Below are positions 55,508 to 64,000 of a stretch of 64,000 nt of DNA, one piece after another. A program made the position numbers and the translations under genes. Numbering within the stretch: the stretch's first letter is position 1; each line of letters opens with the position of its first letter. The notes beneath the pieces were generated by a model. That model was given only the letters and a program-made list of their open reading frames with translations, was not told the DNA's origin and made no database searches. This DNA comes from Helichrysum umbraculigerum (Eukaryota; Streptophyta; Magnoliopsida; Asterales; Asteraceae), in assembly GCA_949592205.1 (NCBI GenBank), contig CATIUR010000005.1:108559277-108623276 (forward strand), in the 5' to 3' direction.

Positions 55508-56336
55508 TACGGCCCCACTTTTACTGTTTTAACTTATTGGGGGAGATACATGCTACTGATTTTTCTTGAACACAAGTACTAAACTGTTTACTATACCAAA
55601 CGGAATTGCATGAGTTACTTACTATTTACTGAAGTCTCTCCATCATATATCGTTAGTTATGTACTTAAGCGCGAACAGTAGTTAATGGATCCATTAGGGA
55701 AATGACCCTCCCCGCCCGGGGTAGTAGCGCTACCACGAACCGTTATGTATAAACGGGCGACTATTATTTCGTTTACTTATGCTTGCTCAATTATGAGCAT
55801 GTCACGGGAGCAACTGATTATTTACGGGTTAAGCTTCGATTATGAGCCTCATGGCAACGGTATAACTTGATTACTTTACTTTTGCGAGATTTGCAAATAC
55901 TTGATATACGCCTACGGGCACTACTGATGAAATTTTGTGTTCAAACTGATTATTTACTGATAAACCTGTGAGATTCACCAACCTTTTGGTTGACCCTTTT
56001 TAGCATGTATTCTCAGGTACACTTACGGAGTAGGATCACTCCAGGATTTCTAGCTAGAGTCGCATGATTTCCAAACTGCATTTAACGGAGATTCTTTAGC
56101 ATTATCTTTTGTAACTATGGTTATGTAATAGAATCTCCCGCCACATACGCGGACTCTAGGCTTACATATTTTTGTAAAGAAAACTATATGTTTTCAAACG
56201 ATTTAATTATGAAATGTAATTATTTTACAAAACGTCTCATTTAGAGGTCGTTTGCTGTATATCTTGTGCTTTGTATATTGATTAGTAACACCCAAGTATC
56301 CTTCCGCAAATCATTAAATTTGGGGGTGTTACAGAT

Positions 56337-56348
56337 TGGTATCAGAGC
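56337..56348 (+). other. Primer binding site, initiator Met tRNA
   Basis: TGGTATCAGAGC, three bases after the 5' LTR. Confidence 0.9.
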
Positions 56349-56653
56349 CTAAGGTTATAGTGAACTAGGTTACATTTAGTGGGCCTAGACTATGACCATT
56401 AGGCAGTATTCCCTTACTAGGCATGATTGGTTCAGGAATTACATCATACGACTTTAATTTAACATAGCCTGATCAACTATGTACAATTAAGGAAAGATGA
56501 TGTGAGGTCTGAAATGGTTGTGTCGAACAGGAATGCGTTAGTTGACTCTGACCACGAGAGAACCGGACCATTACTTGATACGTGCTAGACACTAGGCTGG
56601 ATATTATATATTTATATATATTAGCCTCGTCTTACTTACACTCTGCAACAGGA

Positions 56654-57159
56654 ATGGCAAACACACCACCTAATCTGACACACTCTCACTCACGTGGGTC
56701 ACGGAACCCACGAGTAACAGGAGGAACACAAGGTCACCTCGAACCAGCCCTTATCCTGTACATAACTCTCAGAACTCGGCACATCTCACGGTGCCGATGT
56801 TGGCTACCCAATTCCGTCGTCAGGAGCAAAGACTCGAAAACCTGGAACTGGAACAACACCGAATGACTAACCTGCTTCGTCAAGCTCTTGACCGCATATC
56901 ACAACTACAGCGAGAACAAGAGGATACCAACCTCTCTGTAAGCATAATTCAGGATTCCATGACCGCCGAATTAGGTGCGGATGAACTTGTAAGAAACCAA
57001 TTAGAAGAATGTGAACAGCGTTCACAGGAGACTGCGGATCACTCTCGAACACTAGCACAACGACTGGCCTTGGTTGAAGACAACGCCAGGCAAACCAACC
57101 GACTAGCAGAAACCGTGGACCGCCTTGTCGCACTGATGGAACAAATTAATCTACATTAA
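56654..57159 (+). pseudogene. Leader reading frame with coiled coil, upstream of gag-pol
   Basis: From ATG 56654 (MANTPPNLTHSHSRGSRNPR) the reading is coding-like, then it must shift frame near 56745-56750 to continue as LTVPMLATQFRRQEQRLENL and a heptad-rich helix through 57159. The intact second part has its own ATG at 56797 (121 residues). Heptads of Leu, Ile and Val with many Glu, Gln and Arg residues indicate a coiled coil along nearly its whole length. It ends 288 bases before gag-pol and is in another phase. It is absent from the 8325-17347 element. The function is unknown; a Gag-like or chaperone helper role is guesswork. Confidence 0.55.
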
Positions 57160-57446
57160 GATTAGTGTAGTTTTTGCCTTGTAATCTATCTCGTAATCTA
57201 AGGACTATCTAGCACTACTCTATAAACTAGTCGGATGTAACCATTCCCGACACCTTTTGTAATATCTCTGTAGGATGTAACTTTTGAACTCACTTTATCT
57301 ATCAGATATCCTTTGTTATCTCAACTCACAATAATTGTCATTTTCCATGTTGATGTTATGTATTACTACTTTTATACATGTACATCTGTGACAATTACAA
57401 GTTCATACAAAATCTCATGTGTCTTCATTTCTTATATTGAAGAATC

Positions 57447-60400
57447 ATGCCGCCAAAGACACGACCATACACCGATGCCCAGATTACCTCCCTTATAACC
57501 CAGGCTGTTACTGAAGCCTTGGCTCGGAATACTCCACCAAATTCCTCGAGAAACAGCGATGCCGCTGAAACCTCTGCTGCTAAACCTTGTTCTTACAAGG
57601 ACTTCCAGAACTGCAAACCTCTAAACTTTGCAGGTACCGAGGGAGCTATCGGTCTAATACGCTGGGTCGAGAAAGTTGAATCGGTATTTCTTATCTGCAA
57701 CTGTGCGGAGGGGGACAAAGTTAAGTTCTCTGTTAGTACTTTTACTGACACCGCACTCACGTGGTGGAACACCCATGCCCAAACTGTGGGCGTTGCCAAT
57801 GCTTACAAACTCCCGTGGGAGGAGTTGAAGGAGATGTTAAGGGGTGAGTATTGCCCCATGGATGAACTGAAACAACTAGAGCTTGAATTCTGGAACCATA
57901 AGATGCAAGGTGATGATATCACCGGTTACACCAACCGTTTCCACCAGCTGGCACTTCTGTGCCCAACCATGGTCGATCCTGAGTACAAGAGGATCGAGAA
58001 ATACATTGATGGACTGCCCGAGAAACTCCAGGACCTGGTGACTTCATCCAAACCAGGTACTATCCAGAATGCCATCCGTATGGCCCATGAACTCACGGCA
58101 AACGCTGTCCGCCGTAACACAACCTCAGCCCCACCTGCAAACAACAAACGAAAGTGGGAAGGAAACCCCAACTCATCCAACCAAATCACCAACCGAAAGC
58201 CTGAGCCCCTTAGGGCTTATTCATCTGGCACTTCAGAAAAGAAAGGGTACGTTGGAAGCAGGCCCTACTGTCCCAAATGCAATCGTCACCACGACGGTTC
58301 CTGCCCTTGCACAAACTGCAAACGCTTTGGGCATCTGGCCAAGGATTGTCGAAACACCAGTGCCCCGAAGACTTGTTATGGGTGCGGAAGTCCTGGGCAT
58401 TTTCAGAATAATTGCCCTAAGCAGAGAAACAACAACAACAACAACAGCAACAAACGGAACAACAACCCTGCTCGTAGCAGAGCATTTGTCATCAAAGCTG
58501 GGGAAGCTAGGGAAGACCCGAATGTTGTAACGGGTACGTTTCTTCTCAACGATCTTACTGCTTCAGTATTATTTGATACCGGTGCTGATAAAAGTTTCAT
58601 ATCTGATGAGTTTTGCCCACTACTTAATATCACCCCTTCGGCCTTAGATGTTAAGTACAATGTAGAGCTCGCAAATGGTAAACTCATAGAAACCAGTAGT
58701 GTGATACCTAATTGCACTTTAAACCTCGCAAACGAAACCTTCTCAATCGATCTAATGCCTGTTGAACTAGGAAGTTTTGATGTCATCGTGGGTATGGACT
58801 GGTTGTCCAAGCACCGGGCCGAAATTGTTTGCCATGATAAAATCGTCCGAATTCCTCTCGCCGCCGGTAGTACCTTGATCATACAGGGGGAGACTGGTGG
58901 GTCGAGACTAAACTTAATCTCCTGTTTAAAAACCCGAAAATTTCTGAGAAAGGGTTACCCAGCAATACTCGCGCACATCACGGAGAAAAAGTCGGAGGAG
59001 AAGCGACTTGAAGATGTGCCAATCGTTAGAGACTTTCCCGAAGTCTTTCCAGAAGAACTACCTGGTTTACCTCCACCTAGACAGGTTGAGTTCTCGATTG
59101 ATCTCGTGCCGGGTGCCGCACCGGTGGCCCGAGCACCGTACCGCCTAGCTCCATCTGAACTTCAGGAGTTGTCCACGCAGTTACAGGAACTCCTGGATAG
59201 AGGATTCATCAGACCGATTTCTTCACCTTGGGGAGCTCCGGTCTTGTTTGTTAAAAAGAAAGACGGTTCATTTCGAATGTGTATTGACTACCGAGAGTTG
59301 AACAAACTAACCGTCAAGAACCGATACCCACTTCCTCGAATCGATGATCTGTTCGATCAACTCCAAGGATCAAGCTGTTATTCAAAAATTGATCTTCGAT
59401 CAGGTTATCATCAGTTGCGTGTTCGCGATGCTGACATCCCAAAAACCGCATTCAGAACCCGTTACGGGCACTACGAATTTCAAGTAATGCCCTTTGGCCT
59501 AACCAATGCACCGGCTGTATTCATGGACCTTATGAATCGGGTGTGCAAACCATACCTCGACAAGTTTGTCATTGTTTTTATCGATGACATCCTTATCTAT
59601 TCGCGAAACGAACAGGAACACGCACAACACCTCAGAACCATCCTAGAACTACTTAGACACGAGGAGCTTTACGTCAAATTCTCTAAGTGTGAGTTCTGGA
59701 TAAACACCGTTCAATTCCTTGGACACGTTATCGACAGTCAGGGAATTCATGTAGACCCGTCAAAAATCGAAGCAATCAAGAACTGGAAAGCACCAACCAC
59801 TCCCACCGAGGTACGCCAATTCTTGGGATTGGCCGGTTACTACCGCCGCTTCATCGAAAACTTTTCAACAATTGCCAAACCCCTCACCGTGCTGACTCAG
59901 AAGGAAAAGAAATTCGATTGGACCGAGAAACAAGAGTCGGCATTTCAACTGTTGAAATCCAAGCTCTGCAGTGCACCCATTCTATCACTACCCGAAGGCA
60001 CCGATGACTTCGTGGTATACTGCGATGCTTCTCACCAAGGTCTCGGTTGCGTGCTGATGCAACGAGACAAGGTCATTGCTTATGCCTCCAGACAACTTAA
60101 AGTTCACGAGAAAAACTACACAACTCATGACCTCGAGCTAGGGGCCGTGGTGTTTGCTTTAAAAATTTGGAGACATTATCTTTATGGTACCCGCAGCACT
60201 GTATTCACCGACCACAAGAGCCTCCAACACATTTTCAACCAGAAAGATCTTAACATGAGGCAACGTAGATGGGTTGAATTACTCACCGATTACGACTGTG
60301 AGATCAAATATCATCCGGGCAAAGCAAACGTGGTTGCTGATGCTCTCAGCCGTAAGGAACGAACAAAACCACTCCGAGTCCGGGCACTCAGTATTACCAT

Positions 60401-61865
60401 TCATAACGACCTCACCACCCAAATACACCTTGCCCAACTCGAAGCCCTGAAACCTGATAACTTCAAGAACGAGGCCTTGCGAGGTATGGATAAACAATTC
60501 GAGATCAGACCCAACGGAGTTAGGTATTTCTCTAACCGAATCTGGTTGCCTAATTTCGGGAACCTTCGGGACTTGGTGATGGATGAAGCTCACAAGTCCA
60601 AATATTCTATCCACCCGGGATCCGACAAAATGTATCACGGCATCAAAGAGTTTTACTGGTGGCCGAATATGAAAGCTGACATTGCTTTGTACGTCAGCAA
60701 ATGCTTAACTTGTTCCAAGGTCAAGGCCGAGCACCAAAGACCTTCTGGATTGCTCCAACAACCTGAAATTCCTCAATGGAAATGGGAGCAAATTACCATG
60801 GATTTCATAACCAAACTACCTAAATCGGCGAGCGGTTGCGATACCATTTGGGTGATCGTCGATCGTCTCACTAAATCGGCTCATTTCTTGGCAATCAGTG
60901 AAACCGACAAAATGGAACGCCTTACACAAATTTACATCAAAGAAATCGTTTGCCAACATGGTGTCCCTCTCTCGATTATCTCTGACAGGGATGCCCGTTT
61001 CACATCTCGCTTCTGGCAATCACTCCAAAAATCATTGGGTACCCGTCTCGATATGAGTACCGCGTACCATCCTCAGACCGATGGCCAGAGCGAACGAACT
61101 ATTCAGACACTGGAAGACATGCTACGAGCCTGCGTAGTTGATTCTGGTACAAATTGGGAAAGACATTTACCGTTGTGCGAGTTCTCGTACAACAACAGCT
61201 ATCACGCCAGCATTAAAGCTGCACCTTTTGAGGCACTGTACGGTCGTAAGTGCCGATCACCGATCTGTTGGGCTGAAGTGGGAGAGATTCAACTCACTGG
61301 TCCTGAACTCATACATGAAACCACAGAGAAAATCGTTGAAATCCAAAACCGACTCAAAGCCGCGCGTGATCGTCAGAAGAGCTATGCTGACGTGAGACGC
61401 AAGCCACTCGAGTTCCAAGTTGGGGATCGAGTACTCTTAAAAGTATCGCCTTGGAAAGGCGTAATCCGATTCGGCAAACGCGGAAAATTAAACCCCAGGT
61501 ACATTGGACCTTTTGAGATCCTCGAGAAGATAGGTCCAGTGGCATATCGACTGCAGCTGCCCTCTGAACTCAGCAGCGTGCACCCTACCTTTCACATTTC
61601 TAACTTAAAGAAATGTCTGTCTGACGAGACACTTATTATACCCCTTGATGAGATCCGCATCGATGACAAACTACATTTCGTTGAGGAACCCGTCGAAATT
61701 ATGGACCGTGAGGTCAAACAACTGAAACAAAGTCGTATTCCAATCGTCAAAGTTAGGTGGGATTCGCGGCGCGGTCCGGAATTCACTTGGGAACGGGAAG
61801 ACCAAATACGACTCAAGTATCCTCACTTATTCACCGATTCTGCCCCTAACACGACTTCGACTTAA
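57447..61865 (+). CDS. Gag-pol polyprotein of Tekay A, intact
   Basis: A 1,472-codon frame with no break starts MPPKTRPYTDAQITSLITQA. Domains in order: gag (about 65-200), CCHC knuckles CTNCKRFGHLAKDC and CYGCGSPGHFQNNC (about 289-325), protease LFDTGADKSFIS (about 375), RT catalytic FIDDILIYS (about 711), RNase H VYCDASHQG (about 857), integrase zinc site ending CLTCSKVK (about 1055-1093), integrase core with DRDARF (about 1180) and YHPQTDGQSERT (about 1207), and a chromodomain-like end starting VEEPVEIMDREV (about 1412). All catalytic residues expected of the family are in place. The element is a chromovirus of the Tekay type and appears competent. It is the close relative of the broken Tekay B (30594-35310). 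Confidence 0.96.
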   Translation: MPPKTRPYTDAQITSLITQAVTEALARNTPPNSSRNSDAAETSAAKPCSYKDFQNCKPLNFAGTEGAIGLIRWVEKVESVFLICNCAEGDKVKFSVSTFTDTALTWWNTHAQTVGVANAYKLPWEELKEMLRGEYCPMDELKQLELEFWNHKMQGDDITGYTNRFHQLALLCPTMVDPEYKRIEKYIDGLPEKLQDLVTSSKPGTIQNAIRMAHELTANAVRRNTTSAPPANNKRKWEGNPNSSNQITNRKPEPLRAYSSGTSEKKGYVGSRPYCPKCNRHHDGSCPCTNCKRFGHLAKDCRNTSAPKTCYGCGSPGHFQNNCPKQRNNNNNNSNKRNNNPARSRAFVIKAGEAREDPNVVTGTFLLNDLTASVLFDTGADKSFISDEFCPLLNITPSALDVKYNVELANGKLIETSSVIPNCTLNLANETFSIDLMPVELGSFDVIVGMDWLSKHRAEIVCHDKIVRIPLAAGSTLIIQGETGGSRLNLISCLKTRKFLRKGYPAILAHITEKKSEEKRLEDVPIVRDFPEVFPEELPGLPPPRQVEFSIDLVPGAAPVARAPYRLAPSELQELSTQLQELLDRGFIRPISSPWGAPVLFVKKKDGSFRMCIDYRELNKLTVKNRYPLPRIDDLFDQLQGSSCYSKIDLRSGYHQLRVRDADIPKTAFRTRYGHYEFQVMPFGLTNAPAVFMDLMNRVCKPYLDKFVIVFIDDILIYSRNEQEHAQHLRTILELLRHEELYVKFSKCEFWINTVQFLGHVIDSQGIHVDPSKIEAIKNWKAPTTPTEVRQFLGLAGYYRRFIENFSTIAKPLTVLTQKEKKFDWTEKQESAFQLLKSKLCSAPILSLPEGTDDFVVYCDASHQGLGCVLMQRDKVIAYASRQLKVHEKNYTTHDLELGAVVFALKIWRHYLYGTRSTVFTDHKSLQHIFNQKDLNMRQRRWVELLTDYDCEIKYHPGKANVVADALSRKERTKPLRVRALSITIHNDLTTQIHLAQLEALKPDNFKNEALRGMDKQFEIRPNGVRYFSNRIWLPNFGNLRDLVMDEAHKSKYSIHPGSDKMYHGIKEFYWWPNMKADIALYVSKCLTCSKVKAEHQRPSGLLQQPEIPQWKWEQITMDFITKLPKSASGCDTIWVIVDRLTKSAHFLAISETDKMERLTQIYIKEIVCQHGVPLSIISDRDARFTSRFWQSLQKSLGTRLDMSTAYHPQTDGQSERTIQTLEDMLRACVVDSGTNWERHLPLCEFSYNNSYHASIKAAPFEALYGRKCRSPICWAEVGEIQLTGPELIHETTEKIVEIQNRLKAARDRQKSYADVRRKPLEFQVGDRVLLKVSPWKGVIRFGKRGKLNPRYIGPFEILEKIGPVAYRLQLPSELSSVHPTFHISNLKKCLSDETLIIPLDEIRIDDKLHFVEEPVEIMDREVKQLKQSRIPIVKVRWDSRRGPEFTWEREDQIRLKYPHLFTDSAPNTTST

Positions 61866-61885
61866 ATTTCGGGACGAAATTCTTT

Positions 61886-61899
61886 TAACAGGGGGAGAA
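61886..61899 (+). other. Polypurine tract of Tekay A
   Basis: TAACAGGGGGAGAA directly before the 3' LTR TGTAAC. It follows the gag-pol stop by about 20 bases and the relic TTTCGGGACGAAATTC. Confidence 0.85.
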
Positions 61900-64000
61900 T
61901 GTAACAACCGGCTAATTAGGACTAGAATTAGTGCCTAATTCTTTGTTAATACATGTAATTAGTTCGGTGTTAGGCTAATTTATGTATCGAATTGTATATA
62001 TTGTTGAATATATATGAAAATGCGATTTGGTTAAATCGTACGCAATTTAAATCGAATGTATTTCGATTCAATTTAAGACGGACGTTGGTGACCAATTTTA
62101 TTAAGTAACATTGTTATGTCAAAAATATTATTATAATAATATTTCGTATTCATTCGTGTTGTACAATCAGAAAGTTACACAATTTAAAATGTTAAAACGC
62201 GCAACTAAATAAATTAACGTACATTTTATAACTCAAATATAAATTAAACTGTAAAACATTTAAATAGAATATCGCGTAATAAATTGTATTTTAAAATGTA
62301 CCAATTAATATATAAAATAATTATTTAACGTTTAAACGACGGAGCAAACGAACACTACACGGAACGAGAACGCGGAGCGAAAATGGGAGATAACCTCCCA
62401 TTCCCCCACCTTTTCTTTCATTATTTTCTTTCCCTCTCTCTCTCTCTTTCACTTTTTCTCTCAACTTTTCATCACCACCAATCTATTAAAATCGACAAAT
62501 AAACGTGCTAAACGATCTTGGATCTCATCATCCCTTTGGAAGAAAATGACCACCGCATCACGATCTATCATCCTATCTTTTCGGATTTTTGATCCGACAC
62601 TTTGTAAGTTTCCGACAAATCCCGACATCTCTCGTTTTTAATCATTTTTACTAGTTTATGGTTTTCATAGGCTTAATATGTTCATATGAGGGTTGGGTAA
62701 AAATATTAGAACGATCGGGAACCCGAAAACATGATTTTTGCTCGAAATCCGTCGAACAGCCTTAAGTGTCGCAGGAATGCCAAAAACAGTACTAGCGTCA
62801 CTTAAGTGCCGCTATCACACGTATACCGTCACTTCGGTAGTGACGTAAGCTTATAACCTTCGGCAGAAACCATGCGACACTTCATAAGTGTCGCTATCAT
62901 CGGTAGAAACTTATCACTTTCGGTAGAAACAAGTGACGTCCGGTTACTACCGATGACGTCACTCGAACCTTATACCGTCACTTCCATAGTGACGCATATA
63001 CAACTTAGCGACACTTCTCTAGTGCCGCCCTATATGTTACCCGACACTACTTAACGTCACTCCCTTAGTGCCGCCATACTATTTTACACGACACTTCTTT
63101 AGTGTCGCTATATTGCACGTCACTCCTTAAGTGACGCCCAAATGTCAAAAAAAATCATTACTTTATACGACACTGCTTGAGTGCCGCGATGTTACGGAAC
63201 CCGTCACTTCTTAAGTGACGCATAAGCTGATACACGACACTATCTCAGTGACGCATACCCTTATACTGACGCCAATACGCGACACTCCATAAGTGACGCA
63301 TAGAACACATAAGTGACGCATGTAGTGTCGCATAAAACAGCAGATTTTCTAACTAAAATTTCACTAAGTGTCGAACTTTTACAACCTCAAATCCTTATAC
63401 GATACGACTTATAAAACACTTTGGGACACTTTTGTAAGTGCAAAACATCAATAATTTGATAATAATACCTAAAGTTTATTATTTCAAACTCGTCACCAAC
63501 GGGTCGTACACTTTTATACAAACGATAACGAACCAACATTCGGACATTGGGTTGTATGAACAACTAGCCTAGATGATCTTGCGAGACATCTACTTACTTG
63601 ACATTACGTGTTTAGGCATTTGGAGGTTTCGGGTTCAGAGAACCAACTGTTGATATTACTTACTCGTTTATTGATATAAACGCACTTGCAAAGACTCAGG
63701 TGAGTCTTACGGCCCCACTTTTACTGTTTTAACTTATTGGGGGAGATACATGCTACTGATTTTTCTTGAACACAAGTACTAAACTGTTTACTATACCAAA
63801 CGGAATTGCATGAGTTACTTACTATTTACTGAAGTCTCTCCATCATATATCGTTAGTTATGTACTTAAGCGCGAACAGTAGTTAATGGATCCATTAGGGA
63901 AATGACCCTCCCCGCCCGGGGTAGTAGCGCTACCACGAACCGTTATGTATAAACGGGCGACTATTATTTCGTTTACTTATGCTTGCTAAATTATGAGCAT
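61900..64000 (+). repeat. 3' LTR of Tekay A (cut by window end)
   Basis: It matches 53700-55800 at a constant offset of 8,200. By-eye differences include positions near 62146, 62476, 62547, 62590, 62801, 62846, 63252, 63278 and 63988. The last 533 bp lie outside the window. Confidence 0.95.

Larger units (their letters stand above)
53700..56333 (+). repeat. 5' LTR of Tekay A
   Basis: A 2,634-bp LTR, TGTAACAACC to GGGGGTGTTACA. An AT-rich TAATATATAAAATAA (54106) and then CT-rich leader (54190-54270) suggest the transcript starts near 54140-54200. A hairpin cassette is at 54547-55135 and the AGACTCAGGTGAGTCT palindrome at 55492-55507. The visible 2.1 kb of the 3' LTR differs at about nine sites and has no indel. 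Confidence 0.95.

Overview
This window is plant nuclear DNA, almost certainly from an angiosperm and probably a eudicot with a large, repeat-rich genome. The evidence is the set of long-LTR Ty3/gypsy chromoviruses (Tekay/Del-like, iMet-tRNA primer sites), Athila-type elements (Asp-tRNA primer sites), a copia-like LTR, Helitron termini, and one intron-containing host gene with short AT-rich introns. Nothing bacterial, organellar or viral was seen. Species cannot be named from this sequence.

Layout. 1-4068: two Tekay-type LTRs abut head to head. 4069-8324: AT-rich host DNA with a probable non-autonomous Helitron, a perfect 48-bp palindrome and small tandem duplications. 8325-17347: a complete minus-strand Tekay-like element with 2,088-bp LTRs that look identical, a 5-bp target duplication and one uninterrupted gag-pol frame; it is probably very young. 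17353-21333: repeat debris, an LTR-like block and a second Helitron end. 21978-25688: the only convincing host gene, a minus-strand seven-exon gene for a 392-residue OB-fold/RPA-like nucleic-acid-binding protein, followed by a ~770-bp foldback repeat in its upstream region.

From 27880 to the right edge the window is best read as the left half of a nest of LTR elements, each broken by the next: Athila-like 3 (27880) > Tekay B (28231, also carrying a solo LTR at 31578-34010) > Athila-like 2 (35311) > copia-like (37286) > a coding-less LARD-like element (38198) > Athila-like 1 (44049) > Tekay A (53700 to beyond the window). LTR divergence agrees with this order: about 30 differences between the LTRs of Athila-like 1, about 9 in 2.1 kb for Tekay A, and none seen in the separate 8325-17347 element (counts by eye). 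Two elements have intact pol (8325-17347 and Tekay A). Athila-like 1 has gag and protease but no RT or integrase, and the LARD-like element has no coding at all, so both would need enzymes from relatives.

The most unusual pattern is inside the LTRs. Nearly every LTR carries a CpG-rich repeat cassette, and LTRs whose flanks are clearly homologous carry unrelated cassettes at the same relative place. Many cassettes are arrays of tiny hairpins with a fixed stem and a variable loop: 7/5/7 nt in Tekay A, 7/8/7 in the solo LTR, 10/13-15/10 in the young element, 10/11/10 in the copia-like LTR. This looks like a rapidly replaced structural module shared in principle, but not in sequence, across several retrotransposon lineages.
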